Source of the DNA: a virus
Reading direction: 5' to 3' (one strand)
Length of the DNA: 43,333 nt
IMG/VR virus record: IMGVR_UViG_3300047473_000048
Span: 1 to 43,333 of that record
Shown here: positions 37,213 to 43,333 of the stretch, piece by piece
Layout: each line of letters begins with the position of its first letter
Numbering within the stretch: the first letter of the stretch is position 1
Notes under the pieces: generated by a model
Database searches by the model: none
Told to the model about the DNA's origin: nothing
What the model saw: the letters and a program-made list of their open reading frames with translations, nothing else
Made by a program: the position numbers and the translations under genes

Positions 37213-37425
37213 ATGGCCTATTTCCAAACCTTGGTCTTTACCCTTGCTATGGCAATAGCCACGGCCTTCGCCCTCACCTATGCCATCCACCAAATCAAAA
37301 CCGAAGACATCCGATGGCTGAGGGTCCTTTGGTACATCTGCACCATTTGGCTCATCGTAGTCTTTGCCCTTTGGTTCTGGGAACTCTGCTACGGCATTTA
37401 CAAAGGACTTTCCTTATGGCTTTAA
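37213..37425 (+). CDS. Small two-pass membrane protein (70 aa)
   Basis: ATG at 37,213, directly after the nuclease stop. Two hydrophobic segments (LVFTLAMAIATAFALTYA and VLWYICTIWLIVVFALWFW) with a charged turn between them (IHQIKTEDIRWLR). It overlaps the start of the Sak4-like gene by 10 bp. A membrane protein amid recombination genes is odd; it could be a superinfection or early membrane factor, or a holin-like protein out of place. Confidence 0.5.
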   Translation: MAYFQTLVFTLAMAIATAFALTYAIHQIKTEDIRWLRVLWYICTIWLIVVFALWFWELCYGIYKGLSLWL

Positions 37426-38480
37426 TTGACCCCACCAAAAACCCCGCCAAGGTCCTCCTCATCGGCAAGCAAGGCCATGGCAAAACCGGCGCCGTCGCCT
37501 CCCTTGTTGCCGCGGGATACAAACTCCGCATGATCGACACTGACAAAGGCGCCAACATCCTTCGGAGCCTGTTGACCGACCCTCACTACCCCTATGCCAA
37601 GATCATGGCGGCCAATGGCCTGACCTACGAGACCTCGGTCTCCATCGCCCCCATCTCCATCCCCATGGGCATCCGCACCGTCCGCATCAAAGTCGGCGAC
37701 ACCGAAACCACGGAAAACATCCTAGCCCCCAAAAACGCTAACGCCTGGCTTCGAATCGGTGAACTCCTCAACAAATGGAAAGTCGACGGAAAGGAACTTG
37801 GCGGCATCGGTGATTGGGGCAGCGATGTCATTTTGGATTTTGACACTCTCTCTACCATGGCCAAAATGACCTACTACTTTAGCCAATCCCTCAACTCCCG
37901 CCTCGGCGTCCGCGAACAAGGCTTCAGCCACATGCAAGACATCAACGGCGCCCAGAACCAACTCAGCCGCCTTTTGGAACTTTTGGCCGATGATAACCTC
38001 CGCTGCAACGTCATCGTCAATTCCCACATAATCTGGATCGACGAAAACCGTACCCGGAACAAAACCTACGACGACAGCCAAGGCCAAGGCCAAGGCCAAG
38101 GCCAAGGCCAAGGCCCGGGCCAACCCTCCTTCTCCAACATCGTCATGAATTGGGAAGGCTTCCCCGAAGCCATCGGCCAACAGCTATCTCAAAAGCTAGG
38201 CAAGCATTTCAATGATGTCTACAACATCCGCCAAAGCGGCTCAGGCACCACGGTCAAGCGGGTCATTTCCACCGTGCCCTTGGAAGGCATCGCCACCAAA
38301 AACTCTACGTGGCTCGAACGTGAATACCCCCAAACCTCGGGCCTAGCCTCAATTTTCGCCGCTCTCCGAGGCGAATCTCTGCCCCCCGATTTCGTTTCCT
38401 CCATCACCAAACCCGGCATCGCCACAGCCGGGCTAAAGCCCAAGCCTAGCACTAGCGAAGCCCCAAGCGGAGCGGACTAA
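37416..38480 (+). CDS. Sak4-like RecA-fold single-strand annealing ATPase
   Basis: 354 residues from the ATG at 37,416. Walker A GKQGHGKT at residues 17-24, then RMIDTDKGANILRSLL, Walker B DVILDFDTL at ~137-145, and NVIVNSHIIWI around 195-205. This is the compact RecA-core layout of phage Sak4/AAA_24 proteins, which promote annealing recombination with an SSB-like partner. Residues ~222-234 are QG repeats from CCAAGG hexamers inserted in a loop. The C-terminal ~60 residues (FAALRGESLPPDFVSS) are typical of the family. The next gene is the usual small partner. Confidence 0.75.
   Translation: MALIDPTKNPAKVLLIGKQGHGKTGAVASLVAAGYKLRMIDTDKGANILRSLLTDPHYPYAKIMAANGLTYETSVSIAPISIPMGIRTVRIKVGDTETTENILAPKNANAWLRIGELLNKWKVDGKELGGIGDWGSDVILDFDTLSTMAKMTYYFSQSLNSRLGVREQGFSHMQDINGAQNQLSRLLELLADDNLRCNVIVNSHIIWIDENRTRNKTYDDSQGQGQGQGQGQGPGQPSFSNIVMNWEGFPEAIGQQLSQKLGKHFNDVYNIRQSGSGTTVKRVISTVPLEGIATKNSTWLEREYPQTSGLASIFAALRGESLPPDFVSSITKPGIATAGLKPKPSTSEAPSGAD
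38078..38115 (+). repeat. Hexamer repeat CCAAGG inside the Sak4-like gene
   Basis: Six in-frame copies of CCAAGG, the last with CCCGGG, encoding QGQGQG. A likely slippage site within an enzyme loop. Confidence 0.85.
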
Positions 38481-38555
38481 GCCCTCGCCTTCGCCCAACT
38501 CTTCGCTTTTGCCTCGGCTTGTGTTTTCTTTGTGGCCTAACTAAGGACCTTTACC

Positions 38556-38999
38556 ATGTCAACAGAACAAGTCGTTAACTACCGCGAACTCCTATCTCAA
38601 CCTTCGGACAGTTTCCAACGTCCACCCTCCATGCCCGCGGGCCACTACATTGCCACCATCAAAACCCACCAGTTCGACAAAAGCTCCAAAAAGGCAACTC
38701 CCTTAGTAAGGTTTTTATTCTCTCCACGTGAAGCCACGTCGGACGTGGACGAAGAAGCCTTAGCCAACGTCGATCTCACAGAAAAAGAACTTCGCAAGGA
38801 GTTCTACATCACGCCGAAAGCCCTTTGGCGCCTAAACAAGTTCCTCGACGACGTACTCGGCCCTCAGGAAGGTCGGAGCTTCGACGAACGCATCCCCGAA
38901 GTCAAAGGCGTCGAAGTCCAAATCGGCGTGACCCTCAGGTTCTCGGACGATGGTGAAATGGACTTCAATGACGTGACGACGGTAGTAGCCACCGCCTAA
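38556..38999 (+). CDS. Sak4-associated small protein, possible ssDNA-binding type
   Basis: 147 residues; ATG at 38,556, AAGGACC upstream. The layout PSMPAGHYIATIKTHQFDKS, SKKATPLVRFLFSPRE, LTEKELRKEFYITPKALWRL, NKFLDDVLG, EVKGVEVQIGVTLRFSDDGE and FNDVTTVVA matches the small protein found next to phage Sak4 genes (PAGxYxxxIxxxxxxxSSKKxTPxxxFxxxP ... FNDVxxVVA). An OB-like SSB role has been suggested for similar proteins; I infer it from context here. Confidence 0.6.
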   Translation: MSTEQVVNYRELLSQPSDSFQRPPSMPAGHYIATIKTHQFDKSSKKATPLVRFLFSPREATSDVDEEALANVDLTEKELRKEFYITPKALWRLNKFLDDVLGPQEGRSFDERIPEVKGVEVQIGVTLRFSDDGEMDFNDVTTVVATA

Positions 39000-39005
39000 C
39001 CAAAA

Positions 39006-39035
39006 GGGGAGGGGCAGCCTTGGCTGTTCCTCCCC
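39006..39035 (+). promoter_or_regulatory. Strong intercistronic hairpin
   Basis: GGGGAGGGGCAGCC pairs with GGCTGTTCCTCCCC (two G-U wobbles in RNA) around TT. It lies 7 bp after one gene and 17 bp before the next start. No U-run follows, so mRNA processing or stabilisation is more likely than termination. Confidence 0.5.
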
Positions 39036-39051
39036 CGCAGGAGACCCTCAA

Positions 39052-39375
39052 ATGACCAAACCCCCTCGTCCCTCCAAAACCCTTATCACCGCCACCACCA
39101 GAGCCCTTGCCGACGAAAGCAAGATCATCGAAGCTGGTTGGCTCGGCCTCAAACACTTAGCCATCCCGCCCGATGCCCCCGCCATCCAGCTCGAAGAAAT
39201 GCGAAATGCGTTTTTCGCGGGCGCCCACCACGTCTTCAACTCCATAATAGTCTTTTTGAGCACAGGCGAGGAAGTCACAGAGGCCGACCTCACCCGCATG
39301 AGCAACATTAACGACGAACTGCAAGCCTTTTTAATCGAGTTCTCACATCACCACAACTTAAGGGAGCCCGAATGA
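39052..39375 (+). CDS. Conserved hypothetical phage protein (AGWLGLKHLAIPPDAP)
   Basis: 107 residues; ATG at 39,052, CAGGAG upstream. ADESKIIEAGWLGLKHLAIP, PDAPAIQLEEMRNAFFAGAH, HVFNSIIVFLSTGEEVTEAD and LTRMSNINDELQAFLIEF is the pattern of a common helical early phage protein of unknown function (IPPDAPxxQxxEMRxAFFAGAxHLFxSI). Coupled to the next gene by ATGA. Confidence 0.6.
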   Translation: MTKPPRPSKTLITATTRALADESKIIEAGWLGLKHLAIPPDAPAIQLEEMRNAFFAGAHHVFNSIIVFLSTGEEVTEADLTRMSNINDELQAFLIEFSHHHNLREPE

Positions 39376-39635
39376 CCGAGCCCTCGACCCACGAAGAAAA
39401 GGTCGTCCAAATGCTACGGACTCTTGTCACTTGGCTAACCAAAACCTTCGAAAATGATCTCGGCCCAATCCCTTACTCCGACATCAATTTCATTCTAATC
39501 GTTCAGGCCCGATCCCTAGTCCAACTGAACTCGACCCTAGAAGCCGAGTCAGTCGCCTCCGTCCTCAAACACATTCTGGAAGGGCTTGAAGACGACGAAG
39601 ACACAACTCCCACGGGCATTCTCAAACCCAACTAA
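39372..39635 (+). CDS. Small hypothetical protein (87 aa)
   Basis: ATG at 39,372 overlaps the previous stop. Helical throughout (EEKVVQMLRTLVTWLTKTFE, FILIVQARSLVQLNSTLEAE, SVASVLKHILEGL) with an acidic end. The family is not recognised. Confidence 0.45.
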   Translation: MTEPSTHEEKVVQMLRTLVTWLTKTFENDLGPIPYSDINFILIVQARSLVQLNSTLEAESVASVLKHILEGLEDDEDTTPTGILKPN

Positions 39636-39648
39636 GAGGACCCTTTCC

Positions 39649-41031
39649 ATGACCTCGCTCGACGATCTCATCGACCCAAAGCTCATCACCATCCGCCGTG
39701 ACAAACGCCAGCGGCGGATGATTCCGTTGGATGCAGACTTCAAAAAGTCCATCTCCAAACGCATCATTTCCCCCATCATCGTCAATGACATCGACGGTGA
39801 GCTGGTCTTAGTCGCCGGGGAACGGCGCCTCACAGCGGCCTTAGAATTGGGCTTGGCCCTAGTCCCCATCCGCCGCTTTCAGGACCTCTCCCCCGAGGAC
39901 GCCCAAATCACGGAAATGGAGGAAAACCTCAAGCGCCTCGACCTCCCCTGGAGGGATTTTGTCCGAGCCATCGGCCAAATCCACACCATTTTCCTCCAAC
40001 GTGACCCCCAATGGAGCCTAGCTCAGACGGCCTCTGAAGTCCACTTCTCCTACGAGTACGTCCGCATGATCCTCCAAGTCTACCAGTCCCTCGACTCGGA
40101 AAAAATCGCCCAGGCCACCGGAGTTGAAAACGCTCACAACATACTCCTTCGCCTAGCCGATCGCATGGCGGAGGGTATCGTCAGCAACATCCTTAACCAA
40201 GGCACCGCAATATTTCAGGCTTCACCCCCACCATCACCCTCGCCAACCCCAAGCCCAGGCCCAACCTCCGGCCCCGCCTCCGGCCCAACCTCCGGCCCCA
40301 TTCCTCCACCATCCCCGCCGCCTCCACCACCCCCGCCTCCACCCGCAATAACTCAAGCCGATTTCATCCCATGGGCCGATGCCTACACCGGCCCAAAGTT
40401 CAACTTCATTCACGTAGATTTTCCCTACGGGACTTACAAAGGTGACGACAGCAGCGGGACATATGCTGTTACCGAGTTCTATGACAATACTCCCGAGGTC
40501 TACCTAAATCTTCTTCACGCCCTCTGCCGCAACCTCGATCGCCTAATCTCCCACTCGGCCCACCTAATGTTCTGGTTCGACATGAAATTTTACACGGAAA
40601 CTTTCCAAAAGCTTACCGCCTCAGGTCTCGTAGTCCATCCGCACCCCCTGATCTGGCACAAAACCATCGGAGGCGTAATGCCCGGTAACTCCGTTAGCCA
40701 TCCTCGGCGTACTTACGACACCGCGCTGCTTTGCGTGAAGGGTAATCGGCCCTTCGTCAAACCCGGCGCCTCCAGCTATGCTGCCCCGCCCGTCCACTCT
40801 AAGGTCCACCCAAGCCAAAAGCCCGAGCCCATGCTCCGCTTTTTCTTTTCAATGTTCGTCGACGTTCACACCACAATGCTGGACCCCACCTGCGGCTCGG
40901 GTTCAGCCCTCAAAGCCGCCGAAGACCTCGGAGCCAAGAGTGTCCTCGGCCTAGAACTCGACCCCGAGTACGTCGCCCAAGCCAACGCCGCCATGGTCAC
41001 TGCCCGAATCCTCCGTATAGCCGGAAGATAG
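39649..41031 (+). CDS. ParB-like domain fused to beta-class DNA methyltransferase
   Basis: 460 residues from the ATG at 39,649 with AGAGGA; the longer frame from 39,586 has no ribosome site. Residues ~1-175: ParB/Spo0J-like domain (SPIIVNDIDGELVLVAGERR with GERR at 57-60, then TEMEENLKRLDLPWRDFVRA, and an HTH AQTASEVHFSYEYVRMILQV). Residues ~190-235: Pro/Ser linker. Residues ~236-460: methyltransferase with catalytic motif DFPY (257-260, DPPY in most relatives), HPSQKPEPM (~387), and the SAM motif DPTCGSGSALKAAE (~411). The order IV then I marks a beta-class amino methyltransferase. It may protect phage DNA from restriction. Confidence 0.8.
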   Translation: MTSLDDLIDPKLITIRRDKRQRRMIPLDADFKKSISKRIISPIIVNDIDGELVLVAGERRLTAALELGLALVPIRRFQDLSPEDAQITEMEENLKRLDLPWRDFVRAIGQIHTIFLQRDPQWSLAQTASEVHFSYEYVRMILQVYQSLDSEKIAQATGVENAHNILLRLADRMAEGIVSNILNQGTAIFQASPPPSPSPTPSPGPTSGPASGPTSGPIPPPSPPPPPPPPPPAITQADFIPWADAYTGPKFNFIHVDFPYGTYKGDDSSGTYAVTEFYDNTPEVYLNLLHALCRNLDRLISHSAHLMFWFDMKFYTETFQKLTASGLVVHPHPLIWHKTIGGVMPGNSVSHPRRTYDTALLCVKGNRPFVKPGASSYAAPPVHSKVHPSQKPEPMLRFFFSMFVDVHTTMLDPTCGSGSALKAAEDLGAKSVLGLELDPEYVAQANAAMVTARILRIAGR

Positions 41032-41045
41032 AGAAAAGCCAAAAA

Positions 41046-42182
41046 ATGACAATCAAGGCCCTCATCGTTGCCGAAGCCTATGGCGACCGCGAAGAACGCT
41101 ACCAACACCACTTGGTCGGCCCCACCGGGCGTGAACTCGCCGTCATGATGAAAGCGGCGGGCATGATCCCCGAAGGCCCTCCAGAGCACGCCACCGAGTC
41201 CCAAATGATCGAATTTTGGCGAATGGCCAAGACAGACTTCGGCATCGTCGCCACCAACGTCTTCAACCTCCGCCCTCCGGACAACAACCTCGACGCCTTT
41301 TTCACCACCAAAACCCTCGGCCTCACCACCTATCCCCCTTACCTCCGAGGCAAATATCTCCGCCCCGAGTATGCCCATCACGTTGAAAAGCTTTGGCACT
41401 TAATCTCGGACCTCCGCCCCAACCTCCTCATTTGCCTCGGCAATGCTGCCCTGTGGGCCGTCCTCCGTCGTACTGGCATCAGCAACCTCCGCGGGACAAC
41501 CTCCCTATGCCCGGACCTCCAAATCAAGACCCTCGCCACCTTTCACCCGGCCTCACTATTCAAAGGCGCTTCCTCCTGGGCCAACCGCCCCATTATCATA
41601 GGCGACCTCACAAAGGCCGCCAGGGAAATGGAGACCCCAGACATCTCCCGGACCAAGCGCTGGTTTTTGGTCAGCCCCACCCTAGCCGAAATCGCCCGCT
41701 GGTTCGAGGTCCCCGCCACCCACTACGCCGTCGACATCGAAACGGGCCGAGCCATCTACACCAAGCTCGAACTCAAAACTTTCTCGCCCCAAATGCACGC
41801 CATCCTCAACCGCCAAATCTCCATGATCGGTTTTGCCCGAAACAAAACGAACGCCATCTGTATTCCGTTCATGACCCGCCATTCCCCCGACCTCAACTAC
41901 TGGGCTACGGAAGCTGAGGAAGTCAAGGCCCTACACCTAATCCAAAAAGCTCTCGCCAAACCCATCCCCAAAATCTTCCAAAACGGCATCTTTGACATTC
42001 CGTTCCTCTGGTCCTACGGCCTCCGACCCCGCCATTGTACCGAGGACTCGATGCTACTCCACCACTCCATCTACGCGGAAATGCCCAAAGGCTTAGGCTT
42101 TTTAGGAGCTACCTATGCCGACGCTCCTAGTTGGAAACAAGCCTACGGCCACGGCGAAGCCAATCTCAAAAAGGACGAATGA
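41046..42182 (+). CDS. Uracil-DNA glycosylase / 3'-5' exonuclease fusion (5' part of a split polymerase)
   Basis: 378 residues; ATG at 41,046. Residues 1-205: UDG-fold domain (ALIVAEAYGDREE, LVGPTGRELAVMM, LICLGNAALWAVLRR, and ATFHPASLFKG near 165 as the second active-site motif). Residues ~225-378: DnaQ/pol I-type exonuclease with Exo I AVDIETG (~229-235) and Exo II QNGIFDIPFL (~313-322), then DSMLLHHSIYAEMPKGLGFL. The Exo III Tyr-x3-Asp is not at its end but at residues 19-23 of the polymerase gene downstream. UDG-exo-pol fusions occur in phages; here the chain is interrupted by another gene. Confidence 0.75.
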   Translation: MTIKALIVAEAYGDREERYQHHLVGPTGRELAVMMKAAGMIPEGPPEHATESQMIEFWRMAKTDFGIVATNVFNLRPPDNNLDAFFTTKTLGLTTYPPYLRGKYLRPEYAHHVEKLWHLISDLRPNLLICLGNAALWAVLRRTGISNLRGTTSLCPDLQIKTLATFHPASLFKGASSWANRPIIIGDLTKAAREMETPDISRTKRWFLVSPTLAEIARWFEVPATHYAVDIETGRAIYTKLELKTFSPQMHAILNRQISMIGFARNKTNAICIPFMTRHSPDLNYWATEAEEVKALHLIQKALAKPIPKIFQNGIFDIPFLWSYGLRPRHCTEDSMLLHHSIYAEMPKGLGFLGATYADAPSWKQAYGHGEANLKKDE

Positions 42183-42186
42183 AACC

Positions 42187-42510
42187 ATGACCCAAGACCC
42201 CACACCCGCCTCCACCCCCCTTTACTACATCAAACTCCTTTGCCTTGCCTATGACGGCCCGTCAACCTCTTACGATGGCCGCTATCTCGCGGCCTACGAT
42301 CCCACATGGAACTACGACGCCCCGCCAAACGGCCTTCTCATCATGAAGCTAGAAACTACCCAAGACCCCGCCGCGGCAATGAGCTTTTCCTCTATAGACG
42401 CTGCCTTTGCGTGCTGGCAGCAAATCTGCCCCAACAACCCCATACGCGCCGATGGCAAACCCAATCGCCCGCTGTCGGCTTTTACTGTGGAGGTCATCCG
42501 TTGCCCCTAA
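42187..42510 (+). CDS. Hypothetical protein inserted between exonuclease and polymerase genes (107 aa)
   Basis: ATG at 42,187, five bases after the exonuclease stop; ends within the polymerase start. The sequence KLLCLAYDGPSTSYDGRYLA, AYDPTWNYDAPPNGLLIMKL, FSSIDAAFACWQQICPNNPI and ADGKPNRPLSAFTVEVI is a small alpha/beta protein of a type seen elsewhere in phages (YDGxYLxxYDP ... DGRPNRPLTAFTVxV). It has no homing endonuclease, intein or intron motif. Its function is unknown; it separates two parts of one enzyme. Confidence 0.6.
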   Translation: MTQDPTPASTPLYYIKLLCLAYDGPSTSYDGRYLAAYDPTWNYDAPPNGLLIMKLETTQDPAAAMSFSSIDAAFACWQQICPNNPIRADGKPNRPLSAFTVEVIRCP

Positions 42511-43333
42511 TCGCCGCTCACACCCTGGCGCCCGACAATTCCGACGTTCAAATCTACAATGCCTATGACTGCGCAATAACCTACGAAGTTTGGCAGAACC
42601 TCCGGCCCCAAGCCTCTCAGGCCGGCCCGTTGTATGCCTTTGAGATCGCCCTTCAAGCCCCCGTCCTCGAAATGATGACCCGTGGCTTCAAAGTCGATCC
42701 CACAGCTCGGGAAAAAGGCGTCTACCTTCTCCGTCAACGCCTGGCCCATCTCAGCAACTACATCGATACTCTCGCCGAGGCCGTTTGGGACTACAAACCG
42801 CCCGTCCCCAAGGACCTTCACTATCCCAAACCCAAACTCCTGAACCCCGACTCCACGACACAACTCATCAAGTTTTTCTACAACACTCTAGGAATCCCTC
42901 CGATCCTCAAGTGGCACAAAGGCGAAAGCAAAACGCCTATGGACCGCGACACCCTAGAAAAGCTCGAAGTCTATTTCCTCGCTCGGCCCATCGTCAACGC
43001 CATCCTCGAATACCGCGATGCCGCCGGCCAACTCGAAGTCCTCGAATCCGAAGTCGATGACGACTGGCGTATGCGGACGACCTACCAAATCGCCGGTACA
43101 GACACCACCCGCTTCAGCTCCTCCAAGTCCATCCTGGGCACAGGCCGCAATCTCCAAAATATCGAGGAAGCGCTCCGCCACATCTTCATTTCGGACGAAG
43201 GCTTCAAACTCTATGGCATCGACCTCGAACAGGCCGAAAGTCGAGAGGTCGGCCTGATGTGCGGCCTATTATTTGACGACTGGACTTACCTCGATCTTTG
43301 CGAAAGCTCGGACCTTCATACCGCCGTCTGCCA
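42501..43333 (+). CDS. DNA polymerase family A, start of the polymerase chain (partial)
   Basis: Open from a TTG at 42,501, with GGAGG 7-8 nt upstream, to the window edge; 277 complete codons. It overlaps the preceding gene by 10 bp. Residues 19-23 are YNAYD, the Exo III motif missing from the upstream exonuclease. The thumb region follows (LQAPVLEMMTRGFKVD, TTQLIKFFYNTLGIPPIL, KGESKTPMDRDTLEKL). Near 213 comes TGRNLQNIE (the conserved R-N-L-Q-N-I-P), and near 240 motif A, IDLEQAESREVGLM (D-x-x-Q-x-E-x-R), whose Asp binds catalytic metal. Motifs B and C lie outside the window. Probably the replicative polymerase. Confidence 0.85.
   Translation, partial: MPLIAAHTLAPDNSDVQIYNAYDCAITYEVWQNLRPQASQAGPLYAFEIALQAPVLEMMTRGFKVDPTAREKGVYLLRQRLAHLSNYIDTLAEAVWDYKPPVPKDLHYPKPKLLNPDSTTQLIKFFYNTLGIPPILKWHKGESKTPMDRDTLEKLEVYFLARPIVNAILEYRDAAGQLEVLESEVDDDWRMRTTYQIAGTDTTRFSSSKSILGTGRNLQNIEEALRHIFISDEGFKLYGIDLEQAESREVGLMCGLLFDDWTYLDLCESSDLHTAVC

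Noticed and set aside
42187-42510. Intron or intein as the cause of the polymerase split
   Set aside because: The inserted gene has its own start and stop, no splice-type or homing endonuclease motif, and the polymerase has its own ribosome site and start.
1-43333. tRNA, rRNA, integrase, lysis or phage RNA polymerase genes
   Set aside because: I looked for these by eye on both strands and saw none; they may lie outside the window.

Overview
The window is about 43 kb from the interior of a tailed double-stranded DNA bacteriophage genome; genes run off both ends. Everything on the left (1 to about 21,900) is read leftwards and everything on the right (about 22,800 to 43,333) rightwards, from a gene-free divergent region at 21,908-22,822. 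The left arm carries the virion genes in the order small terminase, split large terminase, T7/BPP-1-type head-tail connector portal, Bbp19-like protein, scaffold-like protein, major capsid protein, Bbp16-like decoration protein, structural proteins, capsid staple-like protein and receptor-binding/fibre genes. This is the order of BPP-1-like podoviruses. The host cannot be read directly. The DNA looks GC-rich, and many small proteins resemble phages of Alphaproteobacteria and Betaproteobacteria (low confidence). No integrase, RNA polymerase, lysis gene or tRNA was seen; these may lie outside the window.

The right arm is an early/replication operon of about 38 mostly short genes, very often coupled by ATGA or TAATG overlaps. 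Recognisable products are a MoxR/CobS-type AAA+ ATPase with a DUF7192-like partner, an HTH protein, a DUF6948-like protein, a HIRAN-like protein, an RNase HI-like enzyme, a ribbon-helix-helix-like protein, a Cas4/RecB-type PD-(D/E)XK nuclease, a Sak4-like RecA-fold ATPase with its usual small partner, a ParB-like domain fused to a beta-class DNA methyltransferase, a uracil-DNA-glycosylase/3'-5' exonuclease fusion, and a family A DNA polymerase that runs off the right end. The polymerase is separated from its exonuclease module by an unrelated 107-residue gene.

Three things stand out. (1) A structured palindromic element of about 180 bp occurs twice, at 13,114-13,291 between the scaffold and capsid genes and at 34,681-34,860 inside a small early gene that it leaves open in frame. 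Its inner and outer stems differ between copies but stay complementary, while one 16-bp stem and the loops are nearly identical. (2) A glycine-tyrosine-serine repeat tract at 31,866-32,710 is carried by three tandem reading frames, each passing to the next at the same ATGGCTGA overlap. (3) Enzymes that are usually single chains are split: the large terminase at an ATGA overlap between ATPase and nuclease, and the polymerase/exonuclease by an intervening gene. Hexanucleotide-type expansions inside coding regions recur throughout.
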